Shown here piece after piece: positions 1 through 8,525 of a stretch of 64,000 nt of DNA. Below the pieces are notes generated by a model. That model saw only the letters and a list, made by a program, of their open reading frames with translations, searched no databases and had not been told where the DNA came from. The DNA lies in contig JAHJTV010000050.1 of assembly GCA_018829445.1 (NCBI GenBank), positions 1 through 64,000 on the forward strand. Direction: 5' to 3'. The position numbers were made by a program, and so were the translations under genes. Numbering within the stretch: position 1 is the first letter of the stretch; every line of letters starts with the position of its first letter. Source of the DNA: a bacterium (GTDB taxonomy: Bacteria > SAR324 > XYD2-FULL-50-16).

Positions 1-1
1 A

Positions 2-607
2 CCGCAGGGTGGTATCATATCTTAGGTGTTGGCAAATATGTATTTACATTATGCCTTGGATTTATGGTTTGAAAAGGTGGTGAAACCTCAGTGTCGAGGT
101 CGAGCTCTCATTTACCGCTTTGCCGATGACTTTGTCTGTGCTTTTCAATATAGGGATGATGCGAACAAGTTTTATCGCGCCCTCCCGAAGCGGCTTGAAA
201 AGTTTGATCTCCAAGTCGCACCGGAAAAGACGCAAATTCTTCGATTCAGTCGTTTTCACCCGACGATGCGCAGGCGATTCACCTTTCCGGGGTTTGAGTT
301 TTACTGGGAGCCTGATAGAAAAGAAATTTCCCGTGTCAAACGTAGAACGTCCCGTAAGAAGTTGAGAGGGATTGTCAGTAACATTACGGAATGGATTCGG
401 AAAAATAGGCATTTACCGGAAAGGAAGTTCTTTCAGGTGATCAATACCAAACTTCGTGGACATTACAATTACTATGGAGTGCATGGTAATTCTCAAAGGA
501 ATACTATAGGATTTGGAAGCCACGAATCACCGAAAAAAAGCGTCAACCGTATGTTGATTATCAAGTTTGTTTTTAACGGAAGCGAGTACAACCGAGGAGC
601 CCCGTGA
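2..607 (+). pseudogene. Group II intron reverse transcriptase/maturase remnant (3' part)
   Basis: The frame reads the conserved PQGGIIS motif of group II intron reverse transcriptases from base 2, hits a TAG stop at 23-25 where the family normally has Pro, then continues in frame as LANMYLHYALDLWFEKVV, the catalytic YRFADDF box (residues 31-37 counted from GTG at 26) and the KFDLQVAPEKTQ/RRFTFPGFEFYW region. After HYNYYGVHGNSQ the maturase domain is disrupted: the expected C-terminal motif KPRITEKKRQP is found in another frame at 517-549, so some tens of residues are missing and the frame is shifted. The 5' half lies outside the window. The protein should be inactive unless the TAG is read through. 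It is followed directly by intron RNA domains V and VI. Confidence 0.88.
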
Positions 608-669
608 GGGAAAACTTCATGTCCGGATCTGTTCGGGGGGCAACGGGTAACCGGTGTCCCTACCGAGAC
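597..669 (+). ncRNA. Group II intron domains V-VI and 3' end
   Basis: Just after the maturase remnant comes a domain-V-like hairpin: GAGCC, then GTGAGGGAAAAC with the GGAAA-type loop, then GTCCGG. A GGGGGGCAACGGGTAACC segment follows, with a CCCTAC stretch typical of domain VI of bacterial group II introns. The likely 3' splice boundary is the AC at 668-669. Pairing in the domain V stem is imperfect, consistent with a decaying copy. The identification rests on position and motif likeness, not on a folding calculation. Confidence 0.72.
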
Positions 670-697
670 TCTTCTAAAACCTCCAAAATGTTAACAT

Positions 698-1177
698 ATG
701 GACAAATGCTTGGTTCGTAATATTTTACCAACTGATCACCAAAGAGTCTTATCTGTTATGCCAGACTGGTGGGACGGTCGTGATTTAAGATCCATGCTCC
801 CTAAAGTGTTTTTTGTTCATTTCTGTAATACCTCATTTGTTATTGAAGCGGAGAATCTATTAATTGGTTTCCTGGTTGGTTTTATGTCACAAACAGATGA
901 AAATGTCGGTTACATACATTTTGTAGGTGTTCACCCAAAATTCAGAAAAGAGGGAATTGGACGAAAGCTTTATAATCAATTTATCGAACAATGTAAATTG
1001 AACAAAAGAACAATTATAAAATCATGCACATCACCGATTAACAAGCTTTCGATTTCCTTTCATCAACGCATGGGATTTACCATCGAAGCTGGAGATGATG
1101 AGATTGACGGCATACCAGTTACCTTGAATTACCTAGGGGACAATAACCCAAAAGTTATCTTTAGATTAGACATCTAA
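698..1177 (+). CDS. GNAT family N-acetyltransferase
   Basis: This 159-residue protein is the size of a single-domain GNAT enzyme, which moves an acetyl group from acetyl-CoA to an amine. The acetyl-CoA motif A is visible as VHPKFRKEGIGRKLY (about residues 84-98), preceded by the beta strand GYIHFVGV, and a motif B-like segment ISFHQRMGF lies near residue 125. No membrane segment or signal is seen. The substrate cannot be told from sequence. The gene starts about 30 bases after the intron's 3' end and is followed by 325 bases without genes, so it may belong to the flank into which the intron inserted. Confidence is high for the family and nil for the substrate. Confidence 0.85.
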   Translation: MDKCLVRNILPTDHQRVLSVMPDWWDGRDLRSMLPKVFFVHFCNTSFVIEAENLLIGFLVGFMSQTDENVGYIHFVGVHPKFRKEGIGRKLYNQFIEQCKLNKRTIIKSCTSPINKLSISFHQRMGFTIEAGDDEIDGIPVTLNYLGDNNPKVIFRLDI

Positions 1178-1502
1178 AGATAACGAATAAGGTTAGATTT
1201 CCAGGAGTTTTAAGGTATTCACCTGGTAAAGGAGTTACTTTGTCAATACTGACAAATGAGAATGAATATTTATTTCACACATTTTAGGGTTTTTTTTATG
1301 GGCAGATAGTCTTGGATCAATTGAGTCAGGTTGAGTTCCAGCCAGAAATCTGGTTGTAATCCGGAAATCCTTGTTACATACTGTTGCCTGATTTAATCAA
1401 AGTCATGATTCAATTTTGGTATTGGTGGATTCGGTTGGTTAAGGGAGTTCCGAAACCTGCATTAATTTACTAAAAAAATCTGCATAATCCAACTCTTTAA
1501 AA
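1178..1502. other. Intergenic region upstream of the sugar dehydrogenase
   Basis: This 325-base gap holds no convincing gene. A short palindrome TTGTCA-N4-TGACAA lies at 1240-1255 and a CCAGG/CCTGG pair at 1201-1226. The promoter of the respiratory cluster should lie here, but I could not pick a convincing -35/-10 pair. Confidence 0.4.
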
Positions 1503-2771
1503 ATGAAGAATTATCTAAAAAAGGGTTTACGTATACTGAGAAGGCTCGGTTTTTTTGTCTACGTTGTTTTGGTAGTCATTATTGTTGTGCGTGCCTGGTT
1601 ACTGCGTCCAAGAGTTACCTTGGATTTAATGGTGGCCGCTGAAGAACTCAACCTCCCCCTTCACATTACACATTTTCCGAATGATATTAACCGCCTGCTT
1701 GTTACTGAAAAACCCGGGATTATTAAATGGTTTTTTTCCAATAGCACCAAAGCGGAAGGGATTCTACTGGATATTGAGGATAAGGTCTATTCCGAAGATT
1801 GGGAGGAGGGACTCCTCTCCATCGAGTTTGATCCGAATTTTGCGGAAAATCGTTACTACTATGTTTTTTACTCCTTAAGCAAACCGCTTGGTTCCCGGAT
1901 CTCCAGATTTACCATGAACCCGGATTACACAACTGATCGGAACTCGGAACTGATACTCCTGGAAGTGACGAAGGAGTATCCAGGACATAATGGCGGTCAA
2001 CTCCTTTTTGGCAAAGATAACTATCTTTATGCTTCAATCGGGTATGGATCATGGCACAAGGAAAAATATAAGATGCTCCAGGATCGAACAAGCCTTTTTG
2101 GAGCCATTATCCGCATTGATGTTTCCAATTCCACCAAGGAACATCCTTACGCCATACCACCCGATAATCCGTTTGTTGATGCAGGGGATGGTTCCAGACC
2201 TGAGATCTGGGCATATGGATTAAGGAATGCATGGCGGTTCTCTTTCGACAGGGAAACTCAAATTATGTATGCAGGCGATGTTGGCGAGATCACTAAGGAA
2301 GAGATTGATGTTATAAAAAAAGGGGGAAATTACGGTTGGCCTAAAATGGAAGGGGAGTTGTGTTTTCCTATTACCGAAAAAGACGACTGTGACAAATCCG
2401 GTATGGAGATGCCGTTGCTATCTTTGAATCGGTTTTACTCCAGATCGATTACCGGCGGATATGTTTATCGGGGAAATAAAATTCCGTGGCTGAAGGGTAA
2501 ATATGTCTTTGCCGATTTTCTGCGGGGAATCTCCTACATCGACATTGACGATCTTGAAACCATGCAGACCACTCCCAACATTTTGCTATATAAACCGCCT
2601 ACCCTACACGGTCCTAACAAGGGCAAAATTGTCCTGCTGCCTTCATTTGGTGAAGATGAAAAGGGTGAATTGTATGTTGTTAATCTGGAGGGCGGAGTTT
2701 ATCGTTTGAGTGACATCAGTTTTATACAACAACTGAAGGGGTTTTTCTATCAATTGACAAATTTTGAATAA
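1503..2771 (+). CDS. Membrane-anchored PQQ-dependent sugar dehydrogenase family protein (GSDH/YliI-like)
   Basis: This 422-residue protein has a hydrophobic N-terminal anchor (about 15-35) followed by a six-bladed beta-propeller of the soluble glucose/sorbosone dehydrogenase family, which oxidises aldoses in the periplasm with PQQ. Family landmarks appear in order: LLSIEFDPNF (about 105), HNGGQLLFG with the PQQ-site His (about 162), YGLRNAWRFSFD (about 239), AGDVGE and GGNYGWPKMEG (about 258-280), ITGGYVYRG and YVFADFLRG (about 318-340). The length fits the family. It is followed after 27 bases by a monoheme cytochrome c, its plausible electron acceptor, and then by Alternative Complex III genes. 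PQQ use and sugar specificity are inferred from family; no PQQ synthesis genes are in the window. Confidence 0.85.
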   Translation: MKNYLKKGLRILRRLGFFVYVVLVVIIVVRAWLLRPRVTLDLMVAAEELNLPLHITHFPNDINRLLVTEKPGIIKWFFSNSTKAEGILLDIEDKVYSEDWEEGLLSIEFDPNFAENRYYYVFYSLSKPLGSRISRFTMNPDYTTDRNSELILLEVTKEYPGHNGGQLLFGKDNYLYASIGYGSWHKEKYKMLQDRTSLFGAIIRIDVSNSTKEHPYAIPPDNPFVDAGDGSRPEIWAYGLRNAWRFSFDRETQIMYAGDVGEITKEEIDVIKKGGNYGWPKMEGELCFPITEKDDCDKSGMEMPLLSLNRFYSRSITGGYVYRGNKIPWLKGKYVFADFLRGISYIDIDDLETMQTTPNILLYKPPTLHGPNKGKIVLLPSFGEDEKGELYVVNLEGGVYRLSDISFIQQLKGFFYQLTNFE

Positions 2772-2798
2772 TAGAAATCCATTAAATCGATAATCATA

Positions 2799-3167
2799 AT
2801 GAAATTTTACAGAGCATTTATAAGAATCTTTAATTCGTTTGTTTTGATACTGATCATCGGTGTAGTCTGGGTTCGTGTTTTTGATAAAGACAGCTTGAGC
2901 TTTTATATGACCGATACCTCAGTTGGGGAAAAACTGTTTGAATCCCGAGACTGTTTTACCTGTCACGGAATAGGGGGGAAGGATCCGCAGGTTGCGGAGT
3001 ATCCTCATTTAAACGGACAACCCAGCACCTATCTTCACACTCAAATCAAGGATATCAGGTCTGGTTTGCGCAGCAACGGGATGACTTCAATTATGAAGGT
3101 TGCGGTAGATCAGGTTAGAGATGATGAGCTGCGAGAATTGGCCCGCTATTTAAACCAGGTGGAATAG
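2799..3167 (+). CDS. Monoheme class I cytochrome c
   Basis: This small 122-residue cytochrome has an uncleaved-looking N-terminal membrane helix (about 12-28) and one CFTCH heme site at residues 52-56. The segment YPHLNGQPSTYLHTQIKDIRSG with a downstream Met (GMTSIM) resembles c4/c553-type class I cytochromes, in which Met is the distal ligand. It should sit on the periplasmic face. It lies 27 bases after the sugar dehydrogenase and 111 bases before actA. The natural reading is that it carries electrons from the dehydrogenase toward a terminal oxidase, or couples with Alternative Complex III. Physical partnership is inferred from order only. Confidence 0.85.
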   Translation: MKFYRAFIRIFNSFVLILIIGVVWVRVFDKDSLSFYMTDTSVGEKLFESRDCFTCHGIGGKDPQVAEYPHLNGQPSTYLHTQIKDIRSGLRSNGMTSIMKVAVDQVRDDELRELARYLNQVE

Positions 3168-3172
3168 CATCT

Positions 3173-3218
3173 TAACCCAGATTAACTGGATAAGTACCTT
3201 TACAAATTGTTTTCTGCC
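3173..3218 (-). repeat. Dispersed repeat copy A
   Basis: Read on the minus strand this segment is GGCAG, about 20 bases, then TTATCCAGTTAATCTGGGTTA. The same pattern occurs at 53202-53248 and 29022-29074 with one or two changes in the 19-base core. The core is itself an imperfect palindrome (CCAG/CTGG). It overlaps the long inverted repeat at 3193-3251. Confidence 0.75.
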
Positions 3219-3251
3219 AAAAAAGCGCAGTAAACAATTTGTAAAGGTACT
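3193..3251. repeat. Long perfect inverted repeat (20-bp arms) between cytochrome c and actA
   Basis: AGTACCTTTACAAATTGTTT at 3193-3212 is matched exactly by its reverse complement at 3232-3251, and the loop itself pairs CTGC with GCAG (3214-3217/3227-3230). This gives about 24 paired bases with one mismatch. No T-run follows, so it is not a standard terminator. Its left edge continues into a repeat found twice more in the window (see 3173-3218), which points to a small mobile-type element. Confidence 0.85.
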
Positions 3252-3278
3252 AAATACTAATGAAAGCTCAAACTGTTT

Positions 3279-3935
3279 ATGTCCATTAAAGTTGAGGAAG
3301 ATAAAACCACCGGTGGAAAATATATATTCGCTGGAATTTTGCTGTTAGCCGGACTGATGATAATTGTTATTTTTGTTAAAGGCGGAAATAACAATGCCGT
3401 CCAACAGCCGATTAACTTTCTGCATCAAACCCATGTGGCGTTGAATGACTTAACCTGCGAATTCTGCCACATTTACGCACGTCGATCCGAAGTGTCAGGA
3501 GTTCCCCCGGTTAGTGTCTGTACCGGCTGTCACCTTCATCTGAAAGGAACGGTTTCTCCGCAGAGCAACGAAATTCGAAAGATTATTGAGCTTCATTGGA
3601 ACAAGGGAAAGCCAATCGCCTGGAAGAAGATTCATGATCTTCCGGATTTTATCAGTTTTTCCCATGAAGTTCATATTTCGGCAGGGTTTGATTGTACCAA
3701 TTGTCACGGGGATCTCATGAAAACAAAAACACCAGAACCTTTTATCCTTGATGGGCAGACGCCTCAATCAATGGGATGGTGCCTCACCTGTCACGTCAAT
3801 CCTCATCCGACTTATAAGGGGAAGATCCTGGGACCGATCAGAGCCACCCGAGGGGCTTCCGTGTTTGAAGAACAGACGACAAAGGCTGACGGTTTTTTGA
3901 CAGGATCAAGAGATTGTGTAACCTGCCATAAATAG
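3279..3935 (+). CDS. actA: ActA, pentaheme cytochrome c subunit of Alternative Complex III
   Basis: This 218-residue protein has one N-terminal membrane helix (about 16-34) and five CXXCH heme-binding sites at residues 60-64, 81-85, 139-143, 168-172 and 213-217. Several spare His residues (HQTH, SHEVH, VNPHP) could be distal ligands. This matches the membrane-tethered multiheme ActA subunit, a cytochrome c3/c7-like protein that passes electrons out of Alternative Complex III on the periplasmic side. It is the first gene of the act block and precedes actB by 94 bases. The identification rests on heme count and the unmistakable actBCDEF order that follows. Confidence 0.93.
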   Translation: MSIKVEEDKTTGGKYIFAGILLLAGLMIIVIFVKGGNNNAVQQPINFLHQTHVALNDLTCEFCHIYARRSEVSGVPPVSVCTGCHLHLKGTVSPQSNEIRKIIELHWNKGKPIAWKKIHDLPDFISFSHEVHISAGFDCTNCHGDLMKTKTPEPFILDGQTPQSMGWCLTCHVNPHPTYKGKILGPIRATRGASVFEEQTTKADGFLTGSRDCVTCHK

Positions 3936-4029
3936 GTTTTTATCCCAACGGCTGTTTTTCGTCGGTTGAAGCTTTTCAGGTAGGGGATGGCAGAAAATTT
4001 AAGGGACTAAAAGTACGAAACAAACAGAA

Positions 4030-7000
4030 ATGAACAATAAACTTGATAGGCGCGGATTTTTAAAGACAACTGCCGTGGGCGGGGCAACAGCTCTGTTGAC
4101 GGCATGTAATAATGATCCGGTAGAAGATCTGATCCCTTTTCTGATTCCACCGGACGATTTTGTTCCGGGGAAGTCGATCCATTTTGCCACCATCTGCAAA
4201 GAGTGTCCGGCTCAGTGCGGGATGGTTATTAGAACTCGGGAAGGCAGGGCTGTCAAGGCGGAGGGGAATCCACTTCATCCCCTGAATCGTGGGAGTTTGT
4301 GTGCAGTGGGACAGGCCTCTCTGCAGGGATTATACAATCCCAACCGGGTAAAACATCCTTTCAAGCGAACCAAAGAAGGTAGTACGGCTGAAATTACATG
4401 GGAACAGGGATTAGATGAAGTCAGCAGCAGAATCAGGCAAATTGAAGACTCCGGCTCGGGGCAACGGATTTTGTACCTTTCACGTCCCGGGGCGGGAACT
4501 CTTATCGAACTTATTGATAATCTTGTGAGGCAGCTGAAGTCGGCAAATCGGATTGTTTTTGATATGACGCCGGTGAATTCTCTGCTTGAGGCCGGCAACC
4601 TCGTCTTTGGTAAAAAAGAGATTCCGCTTTTTAGATTTGAAAAAGCCAAACGGCTAATCAATTTCGGTGCCGATTTCATGGAAAGCTGGTTGAATCCGGT
4701 AGAATCCATGAGAGCCTTCAGTGAGAGTCATTCCTACTCAGAGGGGCGGGCTGGCAAATACATTCACATCGCTCCACATATCTCCCTGACCGGAACAAAT
4801 GCGGATGATCAACTGATCTGCAGGCCCGGGGACGAGATCCTGATTTGTCTTTCACTGGCATACCTGTTAACAACTCGCTCTAAAACAATCGGTTCACAGG
4901 AACGGACGAGGCTTCTGGCTTCATTATCTCCGTATCAACCTGAGAAAATCTCGACAACTGCCGGTTTTGGCAGTTCGACGCTAAACAGAATTGCAGAAGA
5001 GATCGGAGTTGGCGGAAACAGCCTGGTCATTGGCGGGGGGAATTGTGCGGCCGGTGTAGACAACACCAAATTTCAGGCTGCTATATACCTGGTAAACTTT
5101 CTTGCCGGTAACATTGGTAAAACAATCCAATTTGGGACTGGCTCCGCTTACCCCCGGCATGACTTGAAAGAGTTTGCAGCTGCGATTAAACAGATGAAGC
5201 AGGGCCGGATCGGAATGGTGATATTTGACAACGTAAATCCGGTCTACGCTTTTCCCAAGGAAGCTGATCTGAAGGAGGCGCTGAACCATGTGCCTTATAT
5301 TGTTTCACTGTCAACCAGTGCTGATGAAACATCCGAATTTGCGGATATCCATTTACCCGTTTCCCATCCACTCGAAAGCTGGGGCGACAGTAATCCGAGA
5401 AAAGGGATTTTTGGATTACAGCAACCCGTGATGAGTAAGGTGCCCGGGTATCAAACACTGGAAGCAGGGGAGTTGATTCTTGGTATGGGGAAAAGACTGA
5501 ATTTAATGGGATTTGAAGCTCCCGGTTTTTATCATCACCTGAAGGAGTCCTGGAAACATCGATTTATGAATCAGGGTGCCCCGACAGAATTTGAGCCGTT
5601 TTGGAAGAGATCTTTGCAGGAGGGGGGCTGGTTTGAAGCCTTTCAACCTCAGAGCGTTAAACTGTCAATTGATCCCAGCCTTTTTACTTCGGTTTCAAGG
5701 CAGGGAAACGGTATGCGGTTGTTGCCCGTAAATACAGTCTTTCACAATGCCAATGGTTATAGTGGTGATAAACCCTGGCTTCTGGAAGTGCCCGAACCCG
5801 TCACCCAAACGGTCTGGGATTCCTGGGCCGCCATTCATCCGGTTACAGCCAAAAATCTCGGTGTTAACAATAGAGATTTAATCCGGGTCAGCAACGGCAA
5901 GGGGCGATCCATTACGATTGCGGTCTGGCTTTATCACGGAATGAGTGAAAACTGCGTCGCTATTTCCACCGGAATGGGCAGGAAAATCAAATTCCCGGAT
6001 TATACCCACTATAAAAGAGATCTGTTTATTCCCACAAAAACCAGTGATCCCAAAAGACTTAAAGAGATTATACCCGGTGTTAATCCAATGGATCTTTTAT
6101 CTGTTGAATTTGATCAACTGTCGGGAGATCTTGTTTTGTGTATGACTGAAGTGGAAATCACTTCTCTGGGCAGACAATCGGATCTGGTTACGGTTGACGG
6201 ACATTACAGACCCAGTAAATCCCATGATCAGAAACAAAACCAACCGGATTTAGGCCAAAAAGGAAGAAACTTGGTGAGAGCAGACCACATCCGGGAATTA
6301 ACCGGAGATCACGGAAAGAGCAGGGACCATCACTTAAAGGATCGACATTATTCGGTGGAGAATAACGAAAACAAGCGAAGTTTTTACGGTAAAATGTCAG
6401 ATACGGTAAAAAAACATCCCTATAATCTGACAGCCAGGGAAACGCCGGAGTATTATAATCCTTATCGTTGGGAGATGGCGATAGACCTGGATCGTTGTAC
6501 CGGATGTTCGGCCTGCGTGGTGGCCTGCTATGCGGAAAACAATATTGCTGTCGTAGGAAAGGAACGGCAGTCGGTTGGACGCGAGATGTCATGGTTGCGA
6601 ATTGAGCGTTATTTTGACCGGGATGAAAAGACAAACAGAGTAACAACCAATTTCTCGCCACAAATGTGCAACCAGTGCGAAAACGCCGGTTGTGAACCGG
6701 TTTGTCCGCTGTATGCCACTTATCATAATCCGGATGGAATCAACACCATGATTTATGCCCGCTGTGCCGGGACGCGTTATTGCGCCAATAATTGTATTTA
6801 TAAATCACGAAAATTCAACTGGCGCTCCTATATTTTTCCGTCTCCCCTTCATTTGCAGTTGAATCCGGACGTAACCGTAAGGGATAAAGGAGTAATGGAG
6901 AAATGTACATTTTGTATTCAACGAATCAAAGATGTCAAAGAGTTGGCAAAAAGGGAAAACCGCCAGGTAAGAGAAGGTGAAATCAAAACGGCGTGTCAGC

Positions 7001-7155
7001 AGGCCTGCCCTTCCCGGGCAATTACCTTTGGCAACGGACAGGATAAATCGAGTGCGGTCTCCACTCTAAAAATGGACAAACGGGCTTATCAACAACTGGC
7101 AGAGTTAAATTTCAAACCGGCTGTCACTTATTTAAAGAAGATAAAAAAGACCTAA
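4030..7155 (+). CDS. actB: ActB, fused molybdopterin-oxidoreductase-like and ferredoxin subunit of Alternative Complex III
   Basis: This 1041-residue iron-sulfur protein begins with a twin-arginine signal (RRGFLK at 7-12) and a lipobox-like LLTAC (Cys26), suggesting Tat export and lipid anchoring. An N-terminal [4Fe-4S] motif C56-x2-C59-x3-C63-x27-C91 opens a molybdopterin-oxidoreductase-type domain; in this family that domain is known to lack the metal cofactor. From about residue 820 a ferredoxin-like domain carries four cysteine clusters: CTGCSACVVAC, CNQCENAGCEPVCP, CAGTRYCANNC and CTFCIQR with CQQACP. These match the four-cluster ActB2 part. The fusion and length are usual for ActB. It lies between actA and actC. 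Confidence 0.95.
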   Translation: MNNKLDRRGFLKTTAVGGATALLTACNNDPVEDLIPFLIPPDDFVPGKSIHFATICKECPAQCGMVIRTREGRAVKAEGNPLHPLNRGSLCAVGQASLQGLYNPNRVKHPFKRTKEGSTAEITWEQGLDEVSSRIRQIEDSGSGQRILYLSRPGAGTLIELIDNLVRQLKSANRIVFDMTPVNSLLEAGNLVFGKKEIPLFRFEKAKRLINFGADFMESWLNPVESMRAFSESHSYSEGRAGKYIHIAPHISLTGTNADDQLICRPGDEILICLSLAYLLTTRSKTIGSQERTRLLASLSPYQPEKISTTAGFGSSTLNRIAEEIGVGGNSLVIGGGNCAAGVDNTKFQAAIYLVNFLAGNIGKTIQFGTGSAYPRHDLKEFAAAIKQMKQGRIGMVIFDNVNPVYAFPKEADLKEALNHVPYIVSLSTSADETSEFADIHLPVSHPLESWGDSNPRKGIFGLQQPVMSKVPGYQTLEAGELILGMGKRLNLMGFEAPGFYHHLKESWKHRFMNQGAPTEFEPFWKRSLQEGGWFEAFQPQSVKLSIDPSLFTSVSRQGNGMRLLPVNTVFHNANGYSGDKPWLLEVPEPVTQTVWDSWAAIHPVTAKNLGVNNRDLIRVSNGKGRSITIAVWLYHGMSENCVAISTGMGRKIKFPDYTHYKRDLFIPTKTSDPKRLKEIIPGVNPMDLLSVEFDQLSGDLVLCMTEVEITSLGRQSDLVTVDGHYRPSKSHDQKQNQPDLGQKGRNLVRADHIRELTGDHGKSRDHHLKDRHYSVENNENKRSFYGKMSDTVKKHPYNLTARETPEYYNPYRWEMAIDLDRCTGCSACVVACYAENNIAVVGKERQSVGREMSWLRIERYFDRDEKTNRVTTNFSPQMCNQCENAGCEPVCPLYATYHNPDGINTMIYARCAGTRYCANNCIYKSRKFNWRSYIFPSPLHLQLNPDVTVRDKGVMEKCTFCIQRIKDVKELAKRENRQVREGEIKTACQQACPSRAITFGNGQDKSSAVSTLKMDKRAYQQLAELNFKPAVTYLKKIKKT

Positions 7156-7180
7156 ATCAGCTTCAGGCTTTAAGTTTTGT

Positions 7181-8500
7181 ATGAACTATAACAGGATCAA
7201 CACCATTGTTTATGACTCAATGCAAAAACCGAGTGTCGGGTGGTTTGCTTGTGTCTTGTTTGCCATCCTCCTGGTGGGAATGGGAGTCTATGCCCTGTAT
7301 TACCAGGTTCTGAACGGGATGGAAGGTTCGGGGATCAATCATCCCATCGGCTGGGGCGTTTATATCACCAATTTTGTTTTCTGGATCGGAATAGCCCATG
7401 CCGGCACCCTGATATCGGCGATAATGTACCTGACCCGGGCGCCCTTTCGAAATTCGATCTGCCGGGCTTCGGAAGCCATGACGGTATTTGCGATTATGAC
7501 GGCCGGTTTGTTTCCCATTATTCACCTGGGGCGTATCTGGAATTTTTACTGGTTGTTTCCCTACTCAAACCAGAGACAACTCTGGATCAATTTTAAATCA
7601 CCCCTGGTTTGGGATCTGTTTGCTATCAGTGTTTATCTGCTGGTATCGTTCTGCTTCTTTTATGTCGGCTTAATCCCGGATCTGGCCACCATCAGGGACA
7701 AATCAAAGGGTTGGAAAAGAAAGATCTACGGAATACTGGCCCTTGGTTTTAGAGGAGCCAGCTATCAATGGTTACACTACATAAAGGGTTATTTGCTGGT
7801 GGCAGCCCTGGCTACGCCATTGGTGATCTCTGTCCATTCAATTGTATCCTGGGATTTTGCTATTTCCAGTATTCCCGGCTGGCATTCCACCATATTCGCT
7901 CCCTATTTTGTGGCTGGGGCTATTTTTTCCGGATCAGCCATGGTGCTGACCATTATGATTCCCTTGCGGCGGTTGATAAAAGGATTTGACGAGATCATTA
8001 CGATCAAGGCTTTTGAGGGGATGGCAAAAGTCATTCTGTTGACAGGGATGATCATCACCCTATCCTATGGTGTTGAATTTTTCATGTCAGCCTATAGCGG
8101 GTCCGACCATGAGAAAGCAATCTTCTGGTACAGACCCTTCGGAGAATATCGCAGCTATTTCTGGTTGATGATCTGCTGCAACTGCGTTATTCCTCTTTTG
8201 TTCTGGTTTCGGAAAGTAAGAACAGACTATCGCGCTCTGTTTGTTATCTCCATATTGATTAATATCGGCATGTGGCTGGAACGGTTTGTGATTGTAGTGA
8301 CATCCCTGGCACATGATTTTCTTCCCTCTACCTGGGGGAGTTACCGGTTTGAATGGGTGGAAATCTGGATCACCATCGGCAGTTTTGGCTGGTTCTTTTT
8401 TTGGTTCCTGCTTTTCCTAAAATCATTACCATCCCTGGCGATCTCGGAAATAAAAGAAAAAGAGACGCCCCCATTAAGAAATATTACGGCAACATCATGA
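7181..8500 (+). CDS. actC: ActC, NrfD-like quinol-binding membrane subunit of Alternative Complex III
   Basis: This 439-residue polytopic protein has many hydrophobic helices, at about 20-40, 58-78, 95-118, 142-165, 198-222, 238-262, 280-305, 320-335, 350-372 and 390-415. It belongs to the NrfD/PsrC family, which binds quinol in the membrane. Typical ActC features include NHPIGWGVYITNFVFWIGIAH (about 48-69), LTRAPFRNSI and FPIIHLGRIWNFYW, with an RFEWVEIWITIGSFG segment near the C-terminus. It starts 25 bases after actB. It should oxidise quinol and pass electrons to ActB. The second membrane subunit of this type, ActF, is encoded further on. Confidence 0.94.
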   Translation: MNYNRINTIVYDSMQKPSVGWFACVLFAILLVGMGVYALYYQVLNGMEGSGINHPIGWGVYITNFVFWIGIAHAGTLISAIMYLTRAPFRNSICRASEAMTVFAIMTAGLFPIIHLGRIWNFYWLFPYSNQRQLWINFKSPLVWDLFAISVYLLVSFCFFYVGLIPDLATIRDKSKGWKRKIYGILALGFRGASYQWLHYIKGYLLVAALATPLVISVHSIVSWDFAISSIPGWHSTIFAPYFVAGAIFSGSAMVLTIMIPLRRLIKGFDEIITIKAFEGMAKVILLTGMIITLSYGVEFFMSAYSGSDHEKAIFWYRPFGEYRSYFWLMICCNCVIPLLFWFRKVRTDYRALFVISILINIGMWLERFVIVVTSLAHDFLPSTWGSYRFEWVEIWITIGSFGWFFFWFLLFLKSLPSLAISEIKEKETPPLRNITATS

Positions 8501-8525
8501 TAGTGATCTGCTGTTTGACACTGAT

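Noticed and set aside
3193-3251. The long palindrome as a simple Rho-independent terminator of the cytochrome gene
   Set aside because: No T-run follows, the arms are far longer and more AT-rich than needed, and part of it is shared with a dispersed repeat.
4275-5458. Several long antisense frames inside actB
   Set aside because: They mirror the coding frame of a clearly real gene and show no protein family motifs.
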